Source: Cephalotrichum gorgonifer (taxonomy: Eukaryota; Ascomycota; Sordariomycetes; Microascales; Microascaceae). From it: a DNA stretch of 64,000 nucleotides. Shown here in pieces: positions 12,211-24,359 of the stretch. The stretch spans positions 1,219,077 to 1,283,076 of the forward strand of contig ONZQ02000005.1 of the NCBI GenBank assembly GCA_900312665.1. The letters run 5' to 3'. Below the pieces are notes generated by a model that searched no databases, was not told the DNA's origin, and saw only the letters and a list, made by a program, of their open reading frames with translations. Made by a program: the position numbers and the translations under genes. Position 1 is the stretch's first letter; the number at the start of each line of letters is the position of its first letter.

Positions 12211-13082
12211 TATGCAGACCTATGCGGTAGTTGATAAATGTTTTGGCGTGTGTTTACAAGGGTATGGATAGTCGACCAGATGATGATGAGGAGGGTGAGC
12301 GGGAGGAGGATAGGATGGGTTTGGGTAGCCCACGTTCCCCTCCCGTCCTAAGCGCCCGTCGATGTATCCTGCAGTGAACAAGGGTGTGGTTCGAATGACC
12401 CATGTGCTTCGCCGCCAACGCCAGGTTCCATCCAAAGAATGTGTCTGAGTGGCCCAAACCGAGTCACTCCAGTTCCATCCACTCCAACGGTCTAGTCGTA
12501 TTCTTCGCACGCTTTCAAGCAAAATACAATCTGACATGGGAGCAGGTCCTGTAGAGAATTTACCGCTACACCAAAAGTGAGAAAAGTACCCGCCTCTCTA
12601 TTTGTACTTAGGAAAGCCCTCTGGTTCTAACACGCATGCATTGTGCAGTGGAATAGCACAAAGGAGGACTGGACTAGAGGATCACGTGAGAAATGCTCAA
12701 AAACAGAATGAATGGGCGGCACGCGTAACCGGCTGCAAATTAGGCGAGATTCATGCAGGTCGCATTGACCGTGGTGGTAATCTACATTGTAGTACGTGTA
12801 CGAGCATCCATGGTGGAAGTGCTAGTTAGCGTCTAAGTACAAGTACATGTGCAGGTGTAAGACGGCGGCTTTCGTCTTCCTGTGCCAATCCCGCCGCACC
12901 TTGCTTGTCGGTACACCCGCTGGCACCCATCTCAATCCCAATCCCAACCCCGATCCCTCCCAGCGCCAAGTCTACTTTGAATCCCGGCATATTAATTCGC
13001 AGGCTCGTTAGCTGTCCCTACACGGTTGAGTCTCACACAATCCGGCCCTCTGTCCAATGCCGGCACGTCCTTCGCAAGAATT
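12211..13082. other. Intergenic between divergent Hsp70-like and Zn2Cys6 genes
   Basis: An 870-bp shared upstream region of two divergent genes. A 105-codon minus frame (12220-12537) is low-complexity and unsupported. A GT/AC-rich GTACGTGTACGA segment occurs near 12794. No specific operator can be assigned. Confidence 0.45.
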
Positions 13083-15272
13083 ATGAATCCCGACGCAACC
13101 TCCGCCGCCGCCGTCCGAGACTCGGCACCCTACGGAAAGGCGTGCGCTGGTTGCTCCAAGGCAAAATGCAGGTGCATTCCCCGGGGACCCGGTCTTAAGT
13201 GTGAACGGTGTGACCGCCTGCGCAAGGAGTGCCAGCCCTCAACGGTGGTGCGCAAACGCCCGTCTGCGGCTAAGAGGTCCGCACCCAGAGCGCCCAGCGC
13301 GGCGCAACTTGGAGAGAAGCTGGATGACCTCGTTACCCTGCTACGAGAAAGATCGCAGGTCGATGTGGTGCATCGGGATGCAAGTGGAACTAGGCAGCAT
13401 GGGCCTCCGGAGGGCGCTCTCCCATTCTCGGCCGATGGAGCCTCCAATGGACAGCCCCGTGGCCGGCGCGGCCATTGGGCCGAAACAACGAGGGATTTGC
13501 GGGAGCCGCCCGCGACATCGCCCACGACGAATTACCTGACTCCCCACACGACAACGTCACCGTTCCCCCAAGAACCCTCCCCGTCACAGTCTGAACAATA
13601 TCTCCGCACCTTTCGGGAAAACTATCTGCCCATGTTTCCCTTCGTCTGCATCCATCCGGACACCACGTAAGTAAACCGAAGGGCGATGTGGGGCCTAGTA
13701 GTATTGTGACGCTAAACATGTTACAGCGCTGCCCAGTTACAGAAAGAGTGGCCCGTTCTTTGGCTCAATATTCGAGCACTTTGCTGCAAGTCTTTCCAGG
13801 AGCAGCTAGTCCTAGAGCGACAAGTCTGTGAAACCATGGCGCAGAAGATCTTAGTGGATATGGATCGCAACATGGATATGTTGCTAGGGCTCATTGCGTT
13901 TTTGGTCTGGTATGTTTCAGAACGTTCTTCCCCCTTTCCCTAACACAGGCGAGATGGATCTTGTTGGTAACACAACGTTTGTTTCTCTAGGGCGGGAGAA
14001 AAGTTTCGAGGGAAACCAATTCTTAGCGCCTTCTCGGGCCTTGCCATGGCGCTCCTGAACGACTTGCAACTTGACAGGCAAACGCATGACTTTCACGGCC
14101 TGGAGAACATTGGAAACTATGGATTTCCCGTCAAGCCGCCCCTGTCGGCGTTAAACTGCACCAACGAGGAGAGAAGAGCCTTGCTGGGATGCTATGTTGT
14201 GACCAACTCGTACGTTTTTACTTTTCGTTGTTTCTTTCCCTTTTCTTCTTTTTCTTTCTCTTCTTCAAATTCTGACTTCGATCAACCTTGTCCCCACTCC
14301 GGCAGAGACCATCGTTCTAATCGTGAGTAACTGCTAGCTTTTCGTGTTTTATCAAGAAACCAACGGCCATGAAGTGGACTCCTTATATGGAGGATTGCGT
14401 GCAGCACCTATCGCAACAGCCCGAGAACGAAGGTGATGAGGTGCTGGTTACTATCGTGAGAGTCTCGAAGATCCTGGACGATCTGATCGCGGCTTCGCCA
14501 TGGCGACTTCCCACCTCGGGTTCGGATGCATGGCAACTACCAAAGTCGCCTCCAATGTTTCTAATAAAAGCCCTGAGAACAAATCTAGAGGCTATACGCA
14601 ACACAATAAGTCAAGAGACTTTGAAAAGCAGTGCGCTCTTACTTGTTACCTCCGCCCGTTTCAACCATTATCATTTCTGACATCTTCCTAGAGCACATTA
14701 TATCGTACCTACTCTCAACCGAAGTTATGATCTACGAACTCGCCTTATACCCTGTGGAACGCGGCACCGTAGCCCCAGGGTTCATTGACATGAGTAGAAC
14801 AGACTGCTTCTACGCCTGCCTTCGTGCAGCCAGCCAGTTCCTCGATAACTGGTTCACCTTCACCCCAGAGGAAATTCTTGGCCTACCAATTCCTATACAC
14901 ATGCAATTTAACCGCTGTACACAAACCCTATGCCGCCTCTCCGTGCTGGATGACCCTGCGTGGGACCGCGCAGCCGTCAGCGGCGCGGTTGACCTGCTTG
15001 CGACGCTAGAGAAGTGCGCCGACCTATACAGCGCCGTACCGAGTGCGATTGGGCTAGAGACGGATGGCGGGGACACGTCCAACAGATACGCAGCCGTTCT
15101 GCGCCGGACGGTTCCCATCTGGCGAAAGGCTTTTGAGGAGGCGGGTGTGACTTCTGGTACTGTGGGGGTAGGCGCTGGTGGTGAAGCCGATGGGATGAGC
15201 GACGTGGCAGCTATGGATTTCTCGTTTGAGGTATGGCTTAACGACTCTTTCTCCATGTTTAATACCTACTAG
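13083..15272 (+). CDS. Zn2Cys6 transcription factor
   Basis: Nuclear fungal-specific regulator of 619 residues. Exons 13083-13666, 13727-13909, 13991-14209, 14338-14630 and 14692-15272 keep phase throughout. The zinc cluster is CX2CX6CX8CX2CX6C (C21, C24, C31, C40, C43, C50), with the typical basic run K-A-K-C-R between the second and third zinc ligands. A Ser/Pro-rich linker follows, then the middle homology domain with the recognisable MKWTPYMEDC segment encoded by exon 4. I chose ATG 13083, which starts M-N-P-D; an in-frame ATG at 13026 would add 19 residues. The exporter gene starts 516 bp downstream on the same strand, so it is a natural candidate target. The effector and binding site are unknown. 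Confidence 0.88.
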
Positions 15273-15788
15273 ATAAAACATTAAGAGGCCAACTCTGTAA
15301 TTCTCGGTGGTAATAATGAGGCTAGCTCTACGATTTACCACAGCGCTGGACGCGAGGTAAAATGAAATACGACTGCACTGGTTTCATCTGGGTAAGAAAG
15401 CGTCAGAATCCAGTCAAAGTTCGGCTTTTGAGTCACCTTTTGACCTGTACGATTTCGCTGTCATACGGAGTACACAAACGTTACAACTGCGGGGGCGGGA
15501 TTCAGATCGGGATTCGGATTCTAAGGGATGCTGATCCCTGCAATACATGTCAGTATGTAATCCCATTTGGCTGTGTTCAGCACAAATTAAGTCAGGGTAG
15601 TGGTGGGATCTCACTAATCATCACAAGTACACTGGATGAATCCCGCCGCCCCGGAATTCCGTGCAATATGTCAGGTGCGTCAGCCTAGATCATGAAACCA
15701 ACGCCCGTTTATATGAGCGCGATATTTCAAGCCTGGGACACCATCGCTAGCATATTCGCCAAGGAATACCATACTCGACAAAGCCGCC
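15273..15788. other. Intergenic between regulator and exporter
   Basis: Contains the end of the regulator transcript and the promoter of the exporter. No gene. CGG-type half sites occur but none in a clear inverted pair that I would call an operator. Confidence 0.45.
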
Positions 15789-18041
15789 ATGGCAACTCTC
15801 CAAGAGGAGCACAAGAGGCCGGACTCTAAGTCGGACACGGGCTTCGATAGCGCAACCATCGGGGAACCCCACGAGCCTATTGGGAAGAAGGATGCAGAGG
15901 ATCTCAAACTCCAGGACAAACCAATGGAGAACATGGATGAAGCGCAGTCTACCATCCAAGATGAGTCTTCTTACCTCACCGGTACCAGGCTCTTTCTAGT
16001 AATGAGCGGCGCGACATTGGTGATGTTTCTGTCCATGCTTGACGTTTCCATCATCGGCACGGTTTGTCAACTCACTAAACTTTCTGGGATAGCGCGCCGC
16101 ATTCCCTGACTATGGTTATATAGGCTATTCCGAAAATCACGAGCGACTTCCACCGGCTCGAGGATGTCGGCTGGTATGTTGGTGCCTACCAGTTAGCCAG
16201 GTGCGTCGTCCAGTTCTTCCCAAGCTGAAAAAAGAATCTCGCTAACAACCCACACCTTCCTTAGCGCCACCGTGCAGCCACTCACAGGAAAAATGTACAC
16301 TTACTTCAGCATAAAGGTATCATCAGCTAGATTAGGAGCCGACCTATCCTTCCCCTCTTGGCGCTGACTCAATCCACAGTGGACGTATCTGCTGTTTGTC
16401 GTAATTTTCGAGGTTGGCTCGGTCATCTGTGCAGTGTCTTCCTCCTCGATCATGCTTATTCTCGGTCGTGCCGTGGCCGGATTAGGTTCTTCTGGCCTTA
16501 TGAACGGGACTCTGAATATCGTACTGAGCGCGTGTGTGCCCAGCACGCGGCCCAGTAAGTAAACAGGCCTCTGGTCCGTCCGAGATGCGAGGATTGCTAA
16601 GCAGGTTCTGCAGTGTACAGTGGAATTGCCATGGGTGGTGAGTAATTATTTCCGGAGTCCTTCATATAATTCGCGCACACTGACTGATTGTATCAATGTA
16701 GTGAGCCAGCTTGGGATCCTTCTCGGCCCGTTACTTGGGGGTGTTTTCACCGAGGATGTCACCTGGCGTTGGTGTAAGTGCTGGCTCAGACCCTCTGTTT
16801 TCTCCCTCTCAGTCTAACCACGATATGCCAGGCTTCTATATCAACCTCCCCCTCGGCGGCATTGCCGCTATTTTCTTAGCCGTGATCAACATTCCCGAGC
16901 AGACGACTAAGCATCCGATCTCTCTCGCCTATCTCTCCGCCCTCCTCCCACAGTTTGACCTGATAGGGTTCGCCCTTTTCGCCCCTGCTGCCATAATGCT
17001 GCTCCTAGCTCTACAGTTTGGCATTGGTGACTACGGCTGGAACTCGAGTCAAGTTATCGGTCTCTTCTGTGGCGCCGGCGTCACCGCCATCATCGTCGTC
17101 TTCTGGGAGCGCCGCATGGGGGACAACGGCATGATCCCGCTACCAATCTTGCGAAAACGTGTCGTCTGGGCCAGCTGCCTCAACTTTGCCTTCCTCATGA
17201 CCTCGGCCATAGTTGGAAGTAATTTTTTGCCTCTCTTCCTGCAGTCCGTTAAGAACCTTTCGCCAATAATGAGCGGCGTGTACCTGTTGTCGACGATCCT
17301 GTCGCAGCTCGTGTTCGTTGTACTCTCAGGGGCTCTTAGTAAGTACCCTTAGCACAGAAACTGGACGTCCTTACTCGCGTATAGGACGGGGGCGAGATGG
17401 GCTGCTGATTGCGAAATAGTTTCGAGACTTGGGTACTACACGCCTTGGGCTCTGATTGCAGCTGGCGCCAACAGTATCGGCTGCGGCCTGATTTCAACCT
17501 GGTCCCCATCAACGGGCTTAGGAATGCTCATCGGCTACCAGGTCATAACTGGTATTCGCGGTTCCGGGATACAAGTTGTATGAAACTCGCCAGTGTCCGC
17601 CCCTTACCCCTCTCAGTACCGAAAGAGCTAACCAATGCCAACCTACCCCGACAGCCCATCGTCGCGATACAGAGCGCTCTGCCTGCCAAGGAAGCTGCCA
17701 TCGGCAACAGCCTCCTAGTCTTCTGCCAAAATTTCTTCAGTGCCGTCTTCATTACCATCGCCAATACCATTTTCCAGGAGACACTCGTGAGCAAGGTCCG
17801 AGAAGTTGGAACCATTCGTCCCGAGGATGCAATTGCGGCCGGTGGCAGCGCCGAGGCCGTCCGCGCGCTAGCTCCGCCAGGACCTCAAAGGGATGCACTT
17901 CTGCAGGCGTATTCGACTGCTTTCTCCCATGTGTTTTATCTGCTGGTAGGTACGTGTGTTGTGGCGTTTATAGCATCGTTTGGCTTGGGCTGGGTGGATA
18001 CACGAAAGAAGGCTGCTGCAAAGGAGGGTGAGGAGGTTTGA
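15789..18041 (+). CDS. MFS 14-TM drug:H+ antiporter (DHA2-type efflux pump)
   Basis: A 574-residue plasma-membrane exporter of the fungal toxin/multidrug efflux group. Exons: 15789-16061, 16124-16200, 16265-16316, 16380-16554, 16614-16637, 16702-16773, 16832-17338, 17420-17577, 17655-18041; the nine exons include a 24-nt micro-exon (YSGIAMG). Family motifs are LDVSIIGTAIPKI in TM1, the DVGWYVGAYQL loop, LGRAVAGLGSSGL (motif B region), SQLGILLGPLLGG (antiporter motif C) and WRWCFYINLP. The N-terminal 60 residues are a polar cytosolic tail. The substrate cannot be read from sequence. It lies directly behind a Zn2Cys6 regulator on the same strand, a layout common for inducible export modules. 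No biosynthetic backbone enzyme lies beside it. Confidence 0.92.
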
Positions 18042-20242
18042 GGACAATACTGATGGGTTTGAGAAGTACTGAGCTCAATATTTGGATAAAAATGATGATG
18101 GGTCGAGGTGGGTACAGTGTTCCCGGGTTTGGAGATAGAGAAACTTTGTACACTAGTAATTAGCCTCGCTGCTCTTTGTATGCGAAATAGATATTTAACT
18201 CTCGCTGTCTTCCTATACACATCCAAGAATGTATCTCATTATTGCCGTCCGAAGCTATATCAGCCATTAAGCTTATATTTTTCGACTATATATCGTGAGC
18301 CATGTACTATCAAACTTGCTGCGACCAAACCATACGAACATCACGCAATGATTTAGAGGCTCTCAGGATATTTATTAACACGGCCAACTTCGGTGGTAGT
18401 ACGTGTCCTACTAATACCAAGCTCGATATAAAATTATTTCAAGTGATAAGAACAGCAAAAATCGACAGCGACTCATTCAGCATGTAGGTTCTATGCGTGG
18501 AACAATAGTCAAGTATCAACATGCACTTACTAACTAGACCCACGCCCTTCCCGCAGCAAATACGGCGAGTGCCGGATAAATATATTAGTCTCCTGGGTCT
18601 TTCGTTCGTGTATAGCAAGCTTGCCACCGACATAGTAGTGTGCCTTCGCGTACATAAAACGCATGTGGTCGGGTCAAAAACTAACGGCTTACATGCATAG
18701 AGAACGTTCCATGGACGAGACCGACCCGTAACGCGAATAAATGGCTCAGGGTCAATCCCAGCTCCTCTGACTCTGGCGCTGGACTGAGTGTGTACACCAA
18801 ACGAACATACAATACACATTAGTCTCTCAGAAAACGTCGTAGCCTTCCACGAGGCGCCATCGCGGTCCAACATTTAAGACAGGAGTTATCGTATGCTCCG
18901 CAGGATTCGGTCGCAGTCTCTATTCTATGGCTCGCCCACTGTACATTTCGGGAAGCTGGGCAAGAATTACAGGATATTTTCGTTGGTTGACACAAGCATA
19001 ATTTCCTCATCGGGAAGCATCGATAAATGACATCAGGAGTGGGTCTTGGTAGCAATGCCCCTGATACTGATTGAGGCATCGTTCCGTGAAGACGACATAT
19101 TAGCGCACGCACAGGGCTTCTATTCGGCATCGTCATGGGGCGCGAGCCAATCAGATCATGAACGGCAGAAGGTCCGCCAAGAGCAGGTATCGGGGGCATG
19201 TGAGACCGAACCATGGTATCGTGTGACTCGGATACTAGTGTGGGATGGGAACGACATATGTGGGGTGAAATTTACGGCCTTCTGTATGCGGGTAATATAA
19301 AACTGCTTGTCTGAGGGCGGGTAGCTTTCGCTTGCCGACTATCCGTTCCTGGTCTGCGGTAGGACAAAATGTCTCTTCTTGGCGTGGCAAGCTTGGTCAT
19401 ATTCTCCATTCGTATTCAGTCATTCGTATTTAATACAGGTCAGTAGTGAATCAGGTATGGAGAAATGTACGGAATGATGGCCAAGGGCGAGGCACATATA
19501 ACGCGGGCGTTATTATAGGTTATCCTTCTATAGGCCTTATCGGCAATAGTGGTGATCAGCAAGGGGGACTTTTGCTGAGAACCAGTGGATTATTCGGCCA
19601 CCTTCCAAGAAGAGCGTTAACGCCGAGTACTTTTTAATGTGGGGACCTACATCTAAGGCTACCCCATTATCCTTAGCGCCCTTCATGCAAGATCTAGGAA
19701 CTTTCTACCGGGCCCGTATTTGGCAGGTGTACTAGGTCGTAGAGATCTTCACTTCTATTATTTAGCGCGATGTTACCACGGAACGAACCTTCGTTGGTAT
19801 ACAACCGAGCAGCGTAGCAATGTAGGGTAACTCTCTCAGGTGGGACTTAGTCACTACTACCTGCGAGGGTCGCGGGGACCAGCATCTCTCAGGGTCCGTG
19901 AGGCATTGCGCGAGATCTACTAGTAGCAAATGCGTCCTGCACGCCGATGTCGCCCCCACATCGTCATCGGACAAGTCGGATCCGGAGGAAGATCCGAGAT
20001 ATGGCCAAAATGGCGAGGAGGTCACGGACGCAGCTTAAACGAGAAGGAGGAGAATATGGAAAGAGACGAAGGACGGAAGGAGGAGGAAAACGAGGCCGAA
20101 GGGGAGACAAAAACGAGAATGTTGGCACGCGGACCGCATCTATAAGAGTGATGAGTTCTTCACTTCATCCCTGTCCAACATCCCTCTCCAACATCACTGT
20201 CTCCATCAGAACCGTAGTTGTCCCCTATCTGTTAACGACACG
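18042..20242. other. 2.2-kb intergenic stretch, no recognised gene
   Basis: Short frames in all phases (longest 144 codons, 18439-18873 on -) without recognisable domains. The right end (about 20030-20110) is purine-rich (GGAGGAGAA-type) just before the fungalysin TATA-like box and start. Confidence 0.5.
20141..20147 (+). promoter_or_regulatory. TATA-like box of the fungalysin gene
   Basis: TATAAGA, 102 bp upstream of the ATG at 20243, followed by a CT-rich leader (TCCCTCTCCAAC). Plausible core promoter by position. Confidence 0.45.
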
Positions 20243-22485
20243 ATGCACGTTTCGGCAATCCTCACTGTTCTCGGGTCGGCTGCCCTCAGCCGGGCCCATC
20301 CCACCAGGCAGCCCTCGGTTCATCTTTCCCGGCGTGGCGTCGTGGACCTCGACGCCTTCCGCCTCCCGTTGACTGCCAATTACACGACCTCTGAGGAAAC
20401 GTTGGCCAAGCGTGATCTCATCTCAGTGGGATCAGATGACCCCGTCGAGGTGGCCACCGCGCACGCCAAGAAGGCGAATCCCGGTCTTACGTTCCGCCTC
20501 GTTGACGATCATTACACGGGAAGCAACGGCATCTCCCATGTCCGCTTCAAGCAGACGGTTCATGGCATCGACATCGACAATGCTGACTTCAACGTTAATG
20601 TAAGCTGGGGGTTTCCTTGCTTATGTGGCCCGGACTTTTCATCTTCTCCCACCTGCACTATGCAATGTCCGATACTAACCAGATATTAGGTCGATGGAGA
20701 CGGCAAGGTCTTTTCGTTCGGTGGGAACTTCTATACCGGCGATATCCCAGATCAGCCTCCCATTCAGAAGAGAGACGACACCGAGGGAGCCTTGGATGCG
20801 GTGAAGAGCGTTACGTCGACTCTTGGCTTGGGAGTGGATCTTAGCGACGCCGTGGCGGCGGTAGTGAATGACGATGACAGTGCAGACTACGTCGTCTCCG
20901 GTGCCGACGGCGTGCAGAAGGACCCTAAGGCTACGGTCGTTTATTTCGTCAAGTCGGATGGTACGCTGAGCTTGAGCTGGCGCGTGGAGACGGATACGGG
21001 GGACAACTGGCTGCAGTCATATATCGACAAGGACAGCCAGGAGATCCATGGAGTTGTTGACTGGGTCTCGGATGCGACCTATCAAGTCTAGTATGGCCGA
21101 CCCACACCGCGCATACTCTGCATCTGCTAACTTTCCCAGTCCTTGGGGTCTCGGCAGCCCTGACGACGGCGGGAGAACCGTCGTCACGGACCCTTGGGAT
21201 AAGGTGACCTCCGAGTTCACCTGGATTGGCGATGGGAAGAGCACCTATACCACCACGCGAGGGAACAACGCCATCGCACAGTCGAACCCCAGCGGTGGCT
21301 CGTCATACCTCAACAACCCGCGTCCCTCGAGCTCCTCCCTGAAATTCGAGTATCCCTTCGACCTGAAGGCCACCAACCCGACCTCGTACGTCGACGCGTC
21401 GACCGCACAACTGTTCTATACATCCAACCGATACCATGATGTGCTCTACGCCCTGGGCTTCACCGAGGCCGCGGGTAACTTTGAGGTTAACAATAACGGG
21501 CAGGGCGGAAAAGGGAATGATTTCGTTATCCTGAATACGCAGGACGGCAGTGGGACGAATAACGCCAACTTTGCCACGCCGCCGGATGGGTCGATGCCGA
21601 GGATGAGGATGTATATCTGGGATTACACAACGCCCAAGCGTGATTCATCGTTTGACTCTGGAGTTGTGATCCACGAGTATACTCATGGACGTAAGTCTCC
21701 CGGATCCTTTTATCCTATCCTGCGCGCACATGAGCATACAAACATAAATACCTCGGTATTTATACGCAGGAGAAGAGACGAATCGCTTACACCGAATCTA
21801 GTTTCCAACCGCCTCACTGGTGGCCCGGCAAACTCGAACTGCCTTAACGCCCTCGAGTCCGGCGGTATGGGCGAAGGCTGGGGCGACGCCATGGCCATCG
21901 CCATCAACCTGGCGCCCTCGGCCACGCGCAACACGGACTACCCCATGGGTTCCTGGGTCACGGGCGACCCCAAGGGCATCCGGTCATACCTCTACTCCAC
22001 GTCCCTGACCACGAACCCGCACACCTACGCCGACCTCGACTCCTTGAGCGGGGTGCACGCCATCGGAACAGTCTGGGCGACTATGATCTACGAGCTGCTG
22101 TGGAACTTGATTGACAAGCACGGAAAGAGCGACGCGGGCATGCCTCAGTTTAATGGCAAGGTACCCACCGACGGGAAGTATTTGACTATGAAGCTTCTTG
22201 TTGACGCTATGGCTCTGTAAGTTTCCCCAGCTTTTCAACTTGGTTGTTAATCCCAGTTCTAGGAGTGTTGCGAGAGGCCAGAGCTGACCCTAATGATATA
22301 GACAACCGTGCAACCCGAGCTTTATCCAGGCGAGGGATGCCATCATCGATGCTGATAAGGCGCTCACGGGCGGTTCCAACGCATGTGAAATCTGGAAGGC
22401 GTTCGCGAAGAGGGGGCTTGGGGAGGGCGCTACGCGTACCACGAGGAGGGTTAACAGCACCAAGGTCCCGAGCGGCGTCTGTTAA
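20243..22485 (+). CDS. mep: Fungalysin, secreted M36 zinc metalloprotease
   Basis: Extracellular metalloendopeptidase of 635 residues, the normal length for the family. Exons: 20243-20599, 20690-21090, 21140-21690, 21802-22216, 22302-22485. It has a signal peptide of about 18 residues, then a fungalysin/thermolysin propeptide (FTP) region to about residue 245, then the catalytic domain starting at YPWGLGSPDDG. Zinc ligands and catalyst are in HEYTH (H431, E432, H435), with the third ligand E461 in GEGWGD. The intron at 21691-21801 splits the codon right after HEYTHG, so unspliced transcripts would end shortly after the zinc motif. The protein digests extracellular protein after removal of the propeptide. 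Its 3' end faces the GST gene across a C-tract. Confidence 0.95.
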
Positions 22486-22673
22486 GTGTATCTCAGTCTT
22501 CCTGAACTTGGGGGACGGGATCTTTCGTTGGAGGACCTGGACATACGCTCGCTTTACTTTCACACGACTTTTATTTGTTAGACGACTGCTTCTGTGGATA
22601 TATGCATAATGATTATAGTTAACCCGTCTTTTTTTCGACCTGGCATACTAGATGGTGGACGCCAGATCAGGAT

Positions 22674-22702
22674 CGCCGCCCCCCCCCGCCCCCGACCCCC
22701 TG
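22674..22702. repeat. C-tract between two convergent genes
   Basis: Low-complexity run of C broken by single G or GA bases, between the ends of the fungalysin and GST genes. Confidence 0.7.
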
Positions 22703-22767
22703 CCGAGCAACCCGGCTAGGCCCAAGTTGTTGGCGATAGCGACTAGTTGCCTTGTGCTACCATGAGC

Positions 22768-23607
22768 TTATTTAACCTCCGCATATTGTTCCAGCGCATC
22801 ATGCAACTGCCCGAAAACACCCCCATGCCACCTTCTCACCTCCTCCCATTCACTTGCCGGGAGACACGCGCGCATCATCCGCAACCACGCGCCAACGATT
22901 AAGTCCGCATAGCTAGCCTTGGTTCCGAGTATAAAAGGCCCACTAGTGTCCCTCAAAAACAGCCTAGCCAGGCCACCCAGCATGTTTCGGAACGAATCCT
23001 TCGTCTTCTCTCGTTGCTCATCGACCAACGCAAAGTCCTCCCAGCATGTCACACCTGCGCGCCGGACAAATTCCGCCTTGCTGATCTCGGCAGTCGCTGG
23101 ATCGAACGGGAACTCCTGCACAGTAAGCTGCGCAAATGCGGTAAAGGCCGCGTCGACGTTCACATTGAACTTGGCGTATTCCGGAAATTCACTCTCGCGA
23201 CACTCCGACAGCGGTACGAGTAGTGGAACATCCTGCGAGACGACGTAGTCGAGGGTCTGAGCAGGGAAAAGGTCCCCTGCGCCTGAGTTCGGATACGTGC
23301 GCTGCAGGTACGCTGCGATATCGAAGGAGTCGCCGAGCAACGAACCAGTGGCGGGGTCGTGGATGATAGGGAGAGTGAAGAAGTCGCTGTTGTCAGCAAA
23401 TTTCCGACAAGCTGGTATTTTGAGGCTACGGCGGACTTTAGCGACATCGGGTAAAGGGACCCATGAAGTCGTATACGGTAGACCTTTGAAGTTGAGAGCC
23501 AGTCGGGTTTTCCAGGGATTTGGTGAACAGCAGCTTGTCTCCACGGGCGGGCGCATCGCGATGTCATAGAACATGATAGGTCCAGATGGAGCCGAGGTTG
23601 GTGACAT
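22768..23607 (-). CDS. Glutathione S-transferase-like protein
   Basis: Single-exon, 279-residue cytosolic GST-fold protein. The thioredoxin-like N-terminal half carries the fungal-type motif S-P-N-P-W-K-T-R-L-A-L-N-F-K-G-L-P-Y (residues about 28-45), a cis-proline region LPIIHDPATG, and GDSFDIAAYLQRTYP, which normally contacts the glutathione gamma-glutamyl group. The C-terminal half is helical, ending ...GGVFGQLHDALEQYAEVK. This resembles the fungal etherase-like/UstS-like GST group, which conjugates or de-conjugates glutathione on small aromatic or secondary metabolites; that assignment is from family resemblance. The specific substrate is unknown. It converges with the fungalysin gene. Confidence 0.87.
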   Translation of the reverse strand: MSPTSAPSGPIMFYDIAMRPPVETSCCSPNPWKTRLALNFKGLPYTTSWVPLPDVAKVRRSLKIPACRKFADNSDFFTLPIIHDPATGSLLGDSFDIAAYLQRTYPNSGAGDLFPAQTLDYVVSQDVPLLVPLSECRESEFPEYAKFNVNVDAAFTAFAQLTVQEFPFDPATAEISKAEFVRRAGVTCWEDFALVDEQREKTKDSFRNMLGGLARLFLRDTSGPFILGTKASYADLIVGAWLRMMRACLPASEWEEVRRWHGGVFGQLHDALEQYAEVK

Positions 23608-24359
23608 GATGAACGATGAGAATGTGATCGTAAGGCTATTCTCTTACAGAATGGTTGTTATGGTCTTGAGACGTTAAACGGCTTGATCCTTGGAGAAAAG
23701 ACGGATAATAACACCCAAGCCTCATACTAGCATTAATTTATACTTTGCCTAGCTCGTGGATACTCAGATGCATGAATTGAATGCACATGATTTCTGTCGA
23801 GACCTAGTGTGTCAATCAGCCGCTGATCGATCCACATGTTAGGGTTGTAACCACAGTCTAGCTAACCGGACATCCGGAGGCAGTCCAGCCAGTGAGGGAA
23901 GGGCCACATGCTGAACAGTCAGTTGCCCGCTAGACTAAAAATGCAAGTATAGATGGTAAAGTGGCTTGATGCGGCTAGCCGTCCCGTTCACAAATGGCCG
24001 CGCAAAGAAAGCCTTAGGATGGGGCCACTGCTAGAAGCGCAGCGCGCGATTTATGCACACAAATTCCCCTGGGCCTGGCGGTGGGTGTAATATTTGTTGT
24101 TTAGTGACACTAGATACGGAAGAATCTACTTCCCTGATATCTCTATCTCCCATTGTGCCTTCGCTTACATCCCAAAGATCCCTGTCACTATGATGGTGGC
24201 GCATCATAGCGTTCATAGTAGCCTAGTGTGGAGGCATACCAAGGGCTTCCCTCCTTCCAGTGCTTGCTGGATCTAGGTACGGTACACCACCGATACCCGA
24301 AGCACGTACGCCGGTCCTAATCCCATCCACAAGGTGTGTGTCGGGCTGTTAACCACGTG
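23608..24359. other. Intergenic upstream of GST
   Basis: Promoter region of the GST gene on the right-to-left strand and the 3' side of the dioxygenase gene. No supported gene; the true last exon of the dioxygenase might extend into 24250-24360. Confidence 0.45.

Noticed and set aside
12220..12537. 105-codon minus-strand frame
   Set aside because: Low-complexity Pro/His end, no domain, no splice support; probably chance.
13130..13719. Long minus-strand frames opposite the Zn2Cys6 gene
   Set aside because: GC-driven antisense shadows of a well-supported zinc-cluster exon.
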